From the NCBI GenBank assembly GCA_036365455.1, contig JAWQUS010000010.1, positions 24,476,501-24,540,500 on the forward strand: a stretch of DNA of 64,000 bases, read 5' to 3'. Under the pieces are notes generated by a model. That model saw only the letters and a program-made list of their open reading frames with translations, made no database searches and was not told where the DNA came from. The position numbers and the translations under genes were made by a program. Of the stretch, positions 20,883-30,705 are shown one piece after another (position 1 is the first letter of the stretch; every line of letters begins with the position of its first letter). This DNA is from Macrosoma leucophasiata (lineage: Eukaryota; Arthropoda; Insecta; Lepidoptera; Hedylidae).

Positions 20883-21229
20883 GAAAAGAAAGAAGAAAGA
20901 AAATAGTTTTTAATTCAAGTAAGATTTTACAACCATTTTCGAAAAGTCAATAATTATGAATCAATAATTACCTAGAGTGAATAACTATTAGTGAAGTGAT
21001 TATAAAATGAAGCAGATTTTACGTTAATTTAAATAGTGACAAAAAACTTACAGTTAAAATATCATAAAAAAAAACAATTTATTCCTTCCAAAAATTAGAT
21101 AATAAGAAAAATTTATAAATATTTGTCAAAACAAAATGATGCATAACATAACAAAAAAAAACAATTGCATGTTAGACTTTACCACTAAATATTAAAACGA
21201 AGCTTGTATTTATGCTGACTGCATAAATG
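20883..21229. other. No gene seen
   Basis: Very AT-rich. Confidence 0.4.
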
Positions 21230-21625
21230 AGCTTATGAATATGAAATCGCCTAACAGTCCTATAATCTCACAAATTACCATTCATAAATCTAAGCCAAGA
21301 TTAGTGTGAACAGCATTTAAACACCAATTATAATCCAGCGCGATAAATAGCCACTAAGCAGTAACGGTAGGACGCCATTAAACTATATCCTTGATTTACA
21401 GGCGCACAAATTGTGGGCCCGCGTTGTGTCCGGGGCCTAGTTCGCTTTAATTTATACAAATTCCACCGCACTCCGTTAAGGACATCGTCCGCATAATCAG
21501 GGTGATTTGCATATCATACTTGATCTATAGATTTCGATTGTGTGATCCGGGGTTTAAGTTTTGTATGTTTTGTATTTGAGGATTTGAATTTTAGAATTTA
21601 TGGTCACAGGAATTAAGTTTTGTTT
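21230..21625 (-). repeat. Repeat G, copy 1 (inverted)
   Basis: The reverse complement matches copies 2 and 3 at 23775-24290 and 24440-24935: CCCCGGATCACAC, CCTTAACGGAGT, a GC core around GTGCGCCTGTAAATC and GATTATAATTGG with the following AAAC block. No reading frame spans the family. Confidence 0.8.
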
Positions 21626-21871
21626 TCCTTCGTGCTCAATATTTGATGGTCTGTTTAAATAGTTTTGCAAACATTCCCCGTGACATAGAATGTTTGTTAA
21701 AATTTAAGGTTATTCTTAAATAGGGTAAAATAGATTTCAAATGAAAGTAGGTAATTACTGAATCTAACTTTCGTTCTATTATTACATTACATTCTAATAA
21801 ATTTTTCTATGATAAAATTTCAGTTCCGTACCTTACGATGACTAGGATTGAATTCGTTTTTATGGCGTTGA

Positions 21872-21940
21872 AAGGTGGCAAATAAACATGTAGTTCTGAT
21901 GGACGATAAGTGACCGCAGCCTATAGACATCTACACAAGA
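21872..21940 (-). mobile_element. Family A 3' end, diverged
   Basis: GGTGGCAAATAAACATGTAG...CCGCAGCCTATAGACATC matches the inverted 3' region. Confidence 0.55.
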
Positions 21941-22517
21941 ACACTATATAAAGCAAATTGTCTATGACAGATGGACACATAAACGGCGTTCCGATTTTCA
22001 CGGTCACCACGTTTTCCGAACTTTAAAAAATTATAATAATATTCTAGTTTATTTTTATTTATGTCGGTATAAATAAGAAGAACAAAAACCAAACATTTAT
22101 ATTCTCTTTCCAAATGCAACTCAATAGCTTCATCAACAATATAATATAGTACTGGCAAAAGCATTAACGTCAAAGCATAATCGATGCAATATAGGTTTGT
22201 TCCGCTTGCTACACGACTAACATCTCAGCGGGGACGTCTAGCTGCGGTGCGATACAAGACAATGCTCTCAGCAGCCACTTGTCGGCGATTTGTTGCGCAA
22301 CTGTCGATAAGTGGGACACACCGCCGGGTACATGCGGAACGAGATTTTAATGCGCTCGTGTTATTGTGGGGTAGTTTGTTGGATAACTAGTGCATTTGAT
22401 GCGTTGATGAATGGAGTAAACGATCGTTTTGTTAATCCATGAATGAAAACTTTGTTGCAAGTAGAACTCGGTCATCAATCAGGTGGACAGGTTGTCTCTG
22501 AATAGAAACAATGCCTG

Positions 22518-22554
22518 AGATAAATGGTAGTGTTCAGCACTATCGTACTGTTCC
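22518..22554 (+). mobile_element. Family A middle-hairpin fragment
   Basis: A short isolated match containing AAATGGTAGTGTTCAGCACT, ending next to the palindrome at 22573. Confidence 0.5.
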
Positions 22555-22572
22555 CTTAATTTATATTACAGT

Positions 22573-22658
22573 AGCTCAAATCTATTGCAGCCTATGTATG
22601 TCACACCAAATACCACGGTATTTGGTGTGACATACATAGGCTGCAATAGATTTGAGCT
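22573..22658. repeat. Perfect 42-bp palindrome with 2-nt spacer
   Basis: Positions 22573-22614 are the exact reverse complement of 22617-22658, separated by AC. The right part is followed by the RTE fragment. Such a perfect arm pair is either recent or conserved as a hairpin. Confidence 0.9.
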
Positions 22659-22718
22659 AGATACAGTAGGCCGAAAAAGTAACAAATAAAATAATATGAA
22701 AAAATTTAAATTAAATTT

Positions 22719-23697
22719 AATAATAATAAATAATAATATAGCCTTTTATTCAGATCTTTAACGTACATATACATACATTTACAATCTCATACAATCAAAT
22801 TAAATTAAAAATTTAAGCTGTAAACTGTTGTTTGGTAATTTTTTGCAGATCTGTTTGCCAATCGGCAAAGGCCTCCTCCAACCTTTTCCATTCTTTCCTT
22901 GTTTGGGCTACTCTGTTCCACATCACACCTGCCACCTCCCTGATATCATCGTCCCATCGTTTCTGCGGTCTTCCTCTCTTCTTCTTCCCTTCCCTTGGAT
23001 ACCATACTGTTACTTTCTTACTACATTTATAATGACCTCTTATCATATAGCCTGCCCATCTCCATTTAAGCCTTTTGATTGTCAGTGTGACATCTGTGGT
23101 TTTAGTTTTACTTCTAATTACATAGTTTTTTACTCTGTCTGATCTCTTGATGTTCATCATACTCCTCTCCATGGCGTATTGGCAAGTTGTAAGTTTGTTT
23201 ATCAATTCTTGGGTTATAGTCCATGATTGGCAGCCGTATATAAGGACAGGTAGTATGCAAGTGTTAAAAGTTTTCTTTTGGTGTTAATATGAAGTGTTTT
23301 GTCTTTCATAACTTCTTTTAGGCTCTAGTATCTTCGCCATCCGTTCGTAATTCTTCTTTTTACTTCTTCGCGCATCGGTTCTTTCTGTGTTATGACTTAT
23401 CCGAGGAAAATGTATTCATCAGAGTAGTTAATTTCCGAGTTTCCTAATATTACTGGGGTTTTGTTTCCATTTGTCAGCAGTCTCGTTTTTTCTGGGTTGA
23501 GTTTCAGTCCTACCTTTCCGCTTTCGACCGCAAGGTCTACTATCATTCTGTTGATATCTTCAGATGTTTTAGCAAATAGGACTTTGTCATCTGCGAACCT
23601 CAAATGCGTTAATGATGTACCATCAACATTGATCCCAACATTTTCCCAACTGAGTCGCCTGAAGATTGATTCTAGCACAGCCGAGAATAATTTAGGC
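22719..23697 (-). pseudogene. RTE-clade LINE, 5'-truncated and frameshifted
   Basis: The minus strand encodes the FADD catalytic block (LTHLRFADDKVLFA, within 23397-23678) followed by GLKLNPEKT. After frameshifts, the C-terminal tail (22813-23205) carries LKWRWAGYMIRG and RGRPQKRWDDDIREVAG. This is the RTE-type end, but it is a different family from the element at 27125. The 3' edge is an AAT-rich tract. The 5' edge coincides with an inverted repeat at 23681-23721. Not functional. Confidence 0.75.
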
Positions 23698-23721
23698 GAT
23701 TTAGGCCTAAATTATTCTCGG
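23681..23721. repeat. Perfect 17-bp inverted repeat at LINE 5' junction
   Basis: CCGAGAATAATTTAGGC and its complement are separated by 7 nt, with a further partial direct copy after 23721. It begins inside the coding part and ends outside it. Confidence 0.8.
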
Positions 23722-23774
23722 CCTAAATTATTCAATTTAAACTGACTATCAAATAATTATTTTTATTAAATAAT

Positions 23775-24290
23775 ACAAATGGAAATTAAATCGTGTGAAC
23801 GAGACCATAATTCCAACAATTCAAATTCACAAATACAATATAAACAGAACCTAAGCCCCGGATCACACGAGCGAAATCTATTGATCAAATATGAAATGCA
23901 AATCACCCTAATTATACGGACGAAATCCTTAACGGAGTGTGGTGGAATTTGTATAAATTAAAGCGAACTAGGCCCCGGACACACCGCGGGCCCGCAATTT
24001 GTGCGCCTGTAAATCAGGCGGCAGGGCCGACGGCTTAAGGACATAGTTTAACGTCGCCTTATCGTTATTCATCGTGGTGGATTATAATTGGCGTTTAAAC
24101 GCTGTTCAAACTAATCTTGGTGGAGATTTACGGTAATGATAATTTGAAAAATTACAGGGTCGTAAAGTGGTTTCATATTTAGAAACCTCATTTTGATATA
24201 AAATGTTAGGTTATGTTAATTGCACCTATATTTTATAGGCTTCTATTTTCAGTAGATATTATCTAGAGATTTTATACAACTACCTAAAAT
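23775..24290 (+). repeat. Repeat G, copy 2
   Basis: Contains CCCCGGATCACACGAG, the GC-rich core CCGCGGGCCCGC at about 23980 and the ATTATAATTGGCGTTTAAAC block, then a tail shared with copy 3 (CACCTATA...GGCTTCTATTTTCAG). Confidence 0.85.
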
Positions 24291-24439
24291 AGACTATCGA
24301 ATCTCTTCCGTTACCGTCTGAGTGACTGAATGGCTAAGTGGATGAGTGTCTGAATGATTTTATCATTTACTGACTGAAAGACAACACAGAGCACAAAGAG
24401 ATGATTGTTCGATAATATTTAATAATATAAACAAGAACA

Positions 24440-24935
24440 GTCGGTGCATGAGCAAAAATCTTAAAATTCAAATTCACAAATACTACTAAAACAAAATTTA
24501 TACCCCGGATCACACAAGCGAAATCTACAGATCAAATATGAAATTTAAATTGCCCTAATTATACGTACGATATCCTTAACGGAGTGCGGTGGAATTTGTA
24601 TAAATTAAAGCTAACTAGGCCGCGGACATACCGCGGGCCCGCAATTTGTGCGCCTGTAAATCAGGCGGCAGGGCCGACGGGTTAAGTATATAGTTTAATG
24701 GCGTCCTACCGTTACTTCTTAGGGCTATTCATCGTGCTGGATTATAATTGGTGTTTAAACACTGTTGATTTCTGACTTGGGTTATATTTATGAATGGTAA
24801 TTTGGGAGATTAAAGGGCCATGTGGAGGTTTCATATTTTGTAATTATTCGTACCTAAAACATTAGATTTTAGTTAATTGTACCTATATCGGCTTCTATTT
24901 TCAGCGCATATTCTGTTACTTAGAGAGTTTTATTA
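24440..24935 (+). repeat. Repeat G, copy 3
   Basis: Direct copy about 630 bp after copy 2. The core is nearly identical; flanking parts are diverged. Confidence 0.85.
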
Positions 24936-25027
24936 TTATCATCATCATTTAAGCCAAAACACGTTCACTTCTTGATGAATCTCTCCTGGACAAAAGCTCA
25001 AAGAAACTCTGTTCTAGTCCACGGGCA

Positions 25028-25188
25028 TTTTTTTTATGTAATAAAAGCGGCAAACAAGCATGCAGCTCACATTGATGTTAAATGATAACTGCAGCCTATA
25101 CAGGAGCCCCTGGAGAGGAGCCTCTGTAGGTTGCAGTCATCACTTAACATCAATATGAACTGCATGCTTGCTTGCCATTACATAAAAA
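25028..25188. repeat. Inverted dimer of family A 3' ends
   Basis: A minus-oriented 3' end (25028-25102) faces a plus-oriented one (25124-25188) across a 21-nt spacer that is itself partly palindromic (GAGCCCC...GGAGCCT). Both lack the 5' part, and the whole can fold into one long hairpin. Confidence 0.8.
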
Positions 25189-25227
25189 ATGGTTAAAACG
25201 GACTCCTGCAATTGAACTACCGCCACT

Positions 25228-25322
25228 GCGATCGCCAATCCACATGCCAAGCGTGGCGATTATGGCATATCCCCCTTATGGGGAGATTTTGGTCCAACAG
25301 TGAAATCAGTTGTCTCTCAGCT
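25228..25322 (-). mobile_element. RTE/LINE tail-like repeat
   Basis: CATGCCAAGCGTGGCGATTA followed by TGGCATAT recurs at about 51653 with a CAGCAGTGGACATCTTCCG-type ending, similar to RTE 3' ends. Strand is uncertain. Confidence 0.4.
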
Positions 25323-26469
25323 GAAATAATGGACGGTGGTAAACAAGCATCCAGTTCACTTTGATCGTATCTAATAAAGTTCTGTAGGATTGGAACTCTA
25401 ACAAAAAAATACTAAAAAAAAACTGTTTTAAATAACAGGTTGTAACAAACTAAACCAAAACAACTGAATTTGTTTTACTAAACATTTTTAAGTCTTCACT
25501 TTACACGTGATAATTATATAAAGTAATATTCCGACTAAAGTAGGACCATAAATTAAACGTTATTGAAATATGAACGGTACACGCAAATATCCACATTACG
25601 CTAATTAATTTACCATGGAAGCCAAACAGGTGGTAATTTAATATTTTAGGCGGCATTATGATGGCATCACTAGTGTTATTATTAGTCTGATATAAACATG
25701 ATACTAAAACCTAAATCTTGTTTCGCTGTGAGACTATTAAAGATTTCTCAGTGAACTTTCCCGTGTTAACTTCAGGATCTATATATTATTTTTTTATAAT
25801 ATAAGTATGGATTAATAAATCCATACTTATATTATAAAATGATATCTTTGTGTCTGTTACGCGTTTTCAAGAACGCAACTGCAGGGTTGCTTGTGATAAA
25901 AATTTAATAAAGAGATCCAACATTTCATATGTATATAGTCATCAAACTAACGGACACCAAAAAATGCGTCGTAATAAAATTATTTATTGAGTAAGTAAAA
26001 ACCTCAGAACGTATGGGACGGAAAGTTCCGAATGTATACATATATTGAAAAAATGTATCTATTAAAAAAATAAAGTTTTATACAAAGTGTTGTTGCAAAG
26101 GTGATAGAGTTCGAAGGCATAGGGTATAACATAGTATTCGATACGCGCTTTTTGGTACTACTTGCTGCTTACTTAAATTGTAGTCTTCAGGGGTCATAAC
26201 AAATCCATTTAGACACAAACGCAAAACGCATCCTTCCAGATATTGAAACGCATCTGCATTGAGTCGTCCAGTTTTAACTGTTCAATATAAACATAATGGT
26301 TTGCAGTTTTCCTAACAAAAAAGTAAACACGTTTTGCATCTTGCCCCTTTCATTGCTCAAGTACCATCCAATAATCACAACATAACACAACACAAGAGAA
26401 TTAGAAAATCCCTTTTAAATCAGACACCAGGACACTGGAACCAATGTTAGTAGCGCGTGATAATCGTAC
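25323..26469. other. No gene seen
   Basis: AT-rich; the palindrome at 25793 is listed separately. Confidence 0.4.
25793..25838. repeat. Perfect 21-bp inverted repeat, 4-nt loop
   Basis: TTTATAATATAAGTATGGATT (one base over the display limit is avoided by citing 25793-25813 only) is exactly complementary to 25818-25838, with loop AATA. Confidence 0.85.
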
Positions 26470-26640
26470 AAACAGAGCCATTAAAAAAACTCGTTAGGGC
26501 GGCGCTGGTCGGCGCGAATTAGCATTTATATTGTCCTGCGCTTCGCCGCGTCGCGCTGCGGTACGCGGGGCGCTTTTTCCGCGATGTACCGCGTTTTATA
26601 TTGTAAATATTCTAGACAACAAGGTTTTTTTATCTTACGA
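26470..26640 (+). repeat. GC-rich repeat E, copy 1
   Basis: CGCTTCGCCGCGTCGCGCTG then CGGTACGCG and a CCGCGTTTT block, followed by ACAACAAGGTTTTTTTATCTTA. Homologous to 30560-30705 in the same orientation. Unassigned. Confidence 0.65.
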
Positions 26641-26718
26641 ATCTGCAGTGGATTGCTTGCCTTATCAATGCTTTAACTTTCGATTATACTGTTACTTGCG
26701 AATAAATAAATAAAATAT

Positions 26719-26850
26719 GCCGTTGTGTACAACGGCACCCACGACACAGGAGTGGGTGTTGTGTATGTGTACATACAACACATACACAAACACCCAGACC
26801 CGAAACAAATATCTGTAGGCCATACAAATATTTGTCCCGGTTGGTGTTTT
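26719..26850 (-). mobile_element. tRNA-derived SINE T1, body only
   Basis: The CCTGTGTCGTGGGTGCCG-type end, GT/AC-rich block and AAATATTTGTAT block are present in reverse orientation; the tRNA head is missing after TTGTCCCGG. A direct/inverted AC-rich expansion lies in the middle. Confidence 0.7.
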
Positions 26851-26947
26851 TGATGGTTTTGTTTCGGGTCATTTATTACAAAAAGTTACGCATTTTTTTT
26901 CATACATCGCTCGATTATTTGGTTCGTGGGTAATTTATATTGTAAAC

Positions 26948-27050
26948 TAGGTGATTCGGTAAACTTCGTAAGGCCATTGGAGATTTAAAAATAATTGCTA
27001 TTATTTTTTTAAAGGTGACTCGGCAAACTTCATTCCGCCATCGGATATTT
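26948..27050 (+). repeat. Two-copy 37-bp direct repeat
   Basis: GGTGATTCGGTAAACTTCGT and GGTGACTCGGCAAACTTCAT start similar blocks at about 26950 and 27013, each continuing into GCCATYGGA. Confidence 0.6.
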
Positions 27051-27055
27051 TTTAA

Positions 27056-27124
27056 TATTAAATTATATATATGTAATTATATATATAAGTATATATAATT
27101 ATATATAAGTATATATAATTATAT
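27056..27124. repeat. AT microsatellite, RTE target
   Basis: Runs of TATATAAT/AAGTATATATAATT. Very similar sequence lies on the other side of the RTE element (30296-30340), consistent with insertion into this tract. Confidence 0.7.
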
Positions 27125-27136
27125 ATCATCATCATA

Positions 27137-28690
27137 TCAGCCATAAGACGTCCACTGCTGAACATAGGCCTCCCCCAAGGACCTCCATACCGACCGATCG
27201 GAAGCGACGTGCATCCAGCGGGTACCTGCAGCCTTGATCAGGTCGTCGGTCCATCTTGCAGGTGGACGTCCTACGCTGCGTTTGCCGATACGTGGTCTCC
27301 ACTCGAGAACCTTTCTGCCCCAGCGGCTATCGGTTCTCCGAGCTATGTGCCCTGCCCATTGCCACTTCAGCTTGGAAATATGCTTGGCTATGTCAGCGAC
27401 TTTCGTTCGCCTACGGATCTCCTCATTTCTGATTCGATCCAGTAGGGAAACGCCGAGCATAGCCCTTTCCATTGACCGCTGAGTGACTTGGAGCTTTCGC
27501 ACAAGACCCATAGTGAGAGACCACGTCTCGGCACCGTAGGTCATCACCGGTAAAACGCACTGGTTAAAGACTTTCGTCTTCAAGGACTGCGGGATGTTTG
27601 ACGAGAAAACGCTCCTTAACTTCCCGAACGCTGCCCAGCCGAGTTGGATTCGGCGAATGACCTCTTTCTCGAAGTTCGACCTGCCTAGTTGTATGGTTTG
27701 TCCTAAATAGACGTAGTCGTCGACAACTTCGAGCATCGAGTTCCCAACGGACACTGGAGTGGGCGATACAAGGTTATTGAACATGACCTTGGTCTTATCC
27801 ATGTTCATTTTAAGGCCCACTCTTTGGGACACTCGATTGAGGTCTTCGAGCATTGTGCTGAGATCTTCCAGCGACTCTGCCATGACTATAATATCGTCGG
27901 CAAACCGAAGGTGAGTGATGTATTCGCCGTTGACATTGATGCCTAGTCCTTGCCATTCCAGGAGCTTGAAGGCGTCTTCCATTGCATTGGTGAAGAGCAG
28001 AGGTGAGATGACATCTCCCTGTCTTACTCCCCTCTGCAAAGGAATCGCCTTCGTGCATTGGTCCTGTACTCGGACTGACATGGTGGCGTTTTTATACAGA
28101 CACTTCAACACTTCGATATACCGATAGTCAATGTGGCAACGCTGTAAAGACTGCAGCACAGCCCATGTTTCAACCGAATCAAAGGCTTTCTCATAGTCCA
28201 CGAACGCTAAGCATAATGGCCGGTTATACTCCTCGGACTTCTGTATAACCTGCCGCAGCGTGTGTATGTGGTCTATGGTACTATAGCCTTTTCGGAAACC
28301 GGCTTGTTCGGGAGGCTGGAAGTCATCAAACCTGCGAGCGAGACGGTTCGTGATCACCCTCGAAAACAGCTTGTAGACATGGCTCAGAAGCGAGATGGGT
28401 CTATAGTTCTTCAATAGGGCTTTATCACCTTTTTTGAAGAAAAGCACCACCACGCCTCTGTTCCATGCTTCTGGCGTAGTACCTTCGAATAGGACGGAAT
28501 TAAAGAGCTTCTGAAGGACTTTTAGTAACGGTGATCCACCCGCTTGCAGAAGCTCTGTAGTGATTCCGTCCTCTCCAGGCGCCTTGTTGTTCTTAAGCTG
28601 TTTGAGGGCCATCCTAATCTCGTACAGGCTGATGTCCGGGATATCTTCGGTATAGTGTCGAGTTAATTTGGCTCTCGGGTCTCTAACCAA
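27137..28690 (-). CDS. RTE reverse transcriptase part
   Basis: The 517-codon frame encodes the reverse transcriptase and C-terminal part of the RTE protein. Visible motifs: NNKAPGEDGI (about 34-43), KNYRPISLL (94-102), the first palm aspartate in FVDYEKAFD (163-171), RQGDVISPLLF (223-233) and the catalytic FADD (263-266). The C-terminal region has LKWQWAGHIARR and GRPPARWTDDLIKAAG, then ends QQWTSYG just before the tail. The listed methionine is not the true start: the frame is the continuation of the upstream endonuclease frame, from which it was separated by a deletion of about 2 nt. Acts in reverse transcription at the target nick. Probably inactive as it stands. Confidence 0.9.
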   Translation of the reverse strand: MVRDPRAKLTRHYTEDIPDISLYEIRMALKQLKNNKAPGEDGITTELLQAGGSPLLKVLQKLFNSVLFEGTTPEAWNRGVVVLFFKKGDKALLKNYRPISLLSHVYKLFSRVITNRLARRFDDFQPPEQAGFRKGYSTIDHIHTLRQVIQKSEEYNRPLCLAFVDYEKAFDSVETWAVLQSLQRCHIDYRYIEVLKCLYKNATMSVRVQDQCTKAIPLQRGVRQGDVISPLLFTNAMEDAFKLLEWQGLGINVNGEYITHLRFADDIIVMAESLEDLSTMLEDLNRVSQRVGLKMNMDKTKVMFNNLVSPTPVSVGNSMLEVVDDYVYLGQTIQLGRSNFEKEVIRRIQLGWAAFGKLRSVFSSNIPQSLKTKVFNQCVLPVMTYGAETWSLTMGLVRKLQVTQRSMERAMLGVSLLDRIRNEEIRRRTKVADIAKHISKLKWQWAGHIARRTDSRWGRKVLEWRPRIGKRSVGRPPARWTDDLIKAAGTRWMHVASDRSVWRSLGEAYVQQWTSYG

Positions 28691-28691
28691 A

Positions 28692-30167
28692 TCAGAGACA
28701 GGTTGTGCGACCGAGGTATATAACTGCCCATAACCTCTCGATCTCCCGCAATACCTCAGGCTTAGTCGACGCTAAACTGCCGTCCTCTGTCTTCAGCTGC
28801 ATCAGCCGGCTCTGTCCAATAGACAGATCCCTTGCAAACACTTTGGAGCCCTTGTTTCTCTCTATCGTTTCCTCAACACATTTTGTGTTGAAGGATCTGA
28901 TATCGTGCCGCAAGGACTGTTGGATCTGTCTATTAAGTTGCCGGTATTTTTCAGCTTCATCAGAGGTCTGCAGTGTCATTGAGCGTCGTTCTGCCATAAG
29001 GTTGAGGGTTTGATCGGTTAGTTTGTGAGGTCTATTTCGTCGGCGAGTTTTAAAGTATTTATACCCCACCGACTGGACAGTTTCTACCAACCTGTCATTC
29101 ATATCGTCCACTGAGATGCAATCCTCCAGGCAAGCAAAGCGATTTTTCAATTCGAGCTGAAAGCTCTCGGGGTTTTGTATGTGAGAAAAAGTAGGTCGGA
29201 GCGTAGACTTCATTAGACGAGATCTTTCGATCTTGATGTTTAAATTCAATGTGCCCCTAACCATTCGGTGATCACTTCCGGTTTTCACCCTGTGAATCAC
29301 GGAGACATCATTGAATATGTGTTTCTTGTTGGTCATAATGAAGTCTATCTCATTTTTTGTGGAACCGTCTGGGCTCATCCAGGTCCATTTCCTAAGAGGC
29401 GGCTTCTTGAAAAAGGAGTTCATCATAAAAAGTTCCTCCTCCTCCAGAAAATTGGCCAGCCTCTGGCCCCTAGGGTTCCGATTCCCACATCCAAATTGCC
29501 CCACTCTCAGCTCATTATCGCATCCCTTGCCCAGCTTTGCGTTGAAGTCTCCCATTACAACAGTGAAATACGTTTTGGAAGTATGTATGGCCCTACTTAT
29601 GTCCTCATACATAGCTTCCACCTCGTCGTCCGGGTGTGCCGAGGTCGGTGCGTAGACCTGGATGACCTTCAAGGAATATCTCTTGGATATTCTGAGTATC
29701 AGGTACGCGACCCTACTCGACACACTCGTGATGCATTCAATGTTGTTATCGAGAGACTTGTGGACGATAAACCCGACACCACCTTGGGACTGCTGGTCGC
29801 CCTCCCGGTAGTAGAACAAGTTGCCAGACTTCAGGGTTATCGTGTCCTCTCCCTCTCTACGGACTTCAGATAGACCTAAGATGTCCCAGTGCAACTTGTT
29901 CAATTCTTTTTCCAGCTCAGCAATTTTCTCGTCTGTCCTTAACGTGCGTGTATTGTATGTTACCAGTGATAACCTACGTCGGTTTTCCGTTGTGCATGCC
30001 GAAGTCGTTTGACGGAAGCGACTCACCCGGAGATTCTTAGCACCCCTGGCTCCAGAGCTCGACCAGCGCCCGTCTACGCCGGTTTTGCTCCTGGAGCCGC
30101 CGGGCACTTGGGGCCTTTTCCTCGTCTGCATTTCCATCTTGGGGGGGTTTAGACCATAACCCGCCAC
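28692..30167 (-). CDS. RTE AP-like endonuclease part
   Basis: The 491-codon frame starts with a basic leader (residues 1-65), then an AP-endonuclease-like domain: YNTRTL (71-76), the metal-binding glutamate in LSEVRR (99-104), VYAPTSAH (171-178), GDFNAKLG (206-213), NEIDFIM (272-278) and SDH (298-300). All expected catalytic landmarks are present. The domain nicks target DNA for target-primed reverse transcription. The linker then leads towards the reverse transcriptase, but the frame runs into a TGA after about 11 aberrant codons (ending GRTTCL); the true continuation, SVAQPVSDLVRD, lies in the frame of 27137-28690. Compared with the expected sequence, about two bases are missing near 28731-28734. 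Confidence 0.9.
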   Translation of the reverse strand: MAGYGLNPPKMEMQTRKRPQVPGGSRSKTGVDGRWSSSGARGAKNLRVSRFRQTTSACTTENRRRLSLVTYNTRTLRTDEKIAELEKELNKLHWDILGLSEVRREGEDTITLKSGNLFYYREGDQQSQGGVGFIVHKSLDNNIECITSVSSRVAYLILRISKRYSLKVIQVYAPTSAHPDDEVEAMYEDISRAIHTSKTYFTVVMGDFNAKLGKGCDNELRVGQFGCGNRNPRGQRLANFLEEEELFMMNSFFKKPPLRKWTWMSPDGSTKNEIDFIMTNKKHIFNDVSVIHRVKTGSDHRMVRGTLNLNIKIERSRLMKSTLRPTFSHIQNPESFQLELKNRFACLEDCISVDDMNDRLVETVQSVGYKYFKTRRRNRPHKLTDQTLNLMAERRSMTLQTSDEAEKYRQLNRQIQQSLRHDIRSFNTKCVEETIERNKGSKVFARDLSIGQSRLMQLKTEDGSLASTKPEVLREIERLWAVIYLGRTTCL

Positions 30168-30324
30168 GCTGGTCCAGTGCGTGTTGGCAGGTCGCCAGAG
30201 CCTCGTTTGTTATGTAGCAGGGTGCACCACGTGCAGGTGAGGTTGGCTTGGGTCTCGATGGTGTTGGTTGAGACCCCTTACACCCCAAGGTATTAAATTA
30301 TACACAATTATATATAAGTATATA

Positions 30325-30480
30325 TAATTGTGTATAATTTTATTGATTGCAATGAACACAAAAACGAAGAATTTATCCAATTTAGTGCAGTCGTTTTGGA
30401 AGATATGCGCGTACAAACATTTCAGTTACACATTACAGTTGCTTATAAACATTACAGTTTTTACTTATATACGTTTGGAT
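30325..30480 (+). mobile_element. LINE-tail-like repeat (GTGCAGTCGTTTTGGA)
   Basis: ATCCAATTTAGTGCAGTCG and GATATGCGCGTACAAACATT match 50425-50480. The AT tract in front of it is where the RTE element inserted. Common insect repeat, noncoding. Confidence 0.5.
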
Positions 30481-30559
30481 ATCTAAAAAAGTAATTGCCT
30501 TGTATTACTATACTTTGTAACATTAATTTCAGTTATAAATAACAGAAAACATGAGTTAA

Positions 30560-30705
30560 CACTGCGTTAGCTATAGCGAATTTACATTTAATTCCCGCGC
30601 TCCGCCGCGTCACACTGCGGTACGCGCGATGCCTTCTTGGCCGCGTTTTTGGTACAAATATAATAAACAACAAAAAATCTTTTTCTTACTTTATTTGCGT
30701 CTAAC
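30560..30705 (+). repeat. GC-rich repeat E, copy 2
   Basis: CCCGCGCTCCGCCGCGTC, CACTGCGGTACGCGCG, then AACAACAAAAAATCTTTTT: same order as 26470-26640, about 4 kb apart, with the SINE and RTE element in between. Confidence 0.65.

Larger units (their letters stand above)
27125..30294 (-). mobile_element. Nearly intact RTE-clade non-LTR retrotransposon
   Basis: The 3.2-kb element has a short 5' leader, an endonuclease plus reverse transcriptase coding region and a GAT-repeat 3' tail (ATC on the plus strand at 27125-27135). The coding region is split by one small frameshift near 28731 and is otherwise open for about 1000 codons. RTE elements copy their RNA by nicking the target with the AP-like endonuclease and priming on it; the tail of short repeats is typical. 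The flanks are nearly the same AT tract. Related fragments lie at 14014, 19559 and 55625. Confidence 0.9.

Noticed and set aside
24936..25020. RTE 3' end similarity
   Set aside because: Only the ATC run and a few short words match; too weak to call.
29268..29873. 201-codon plus frame
   Set aside because: It is the antisense shadow of the RTE endonuclease.
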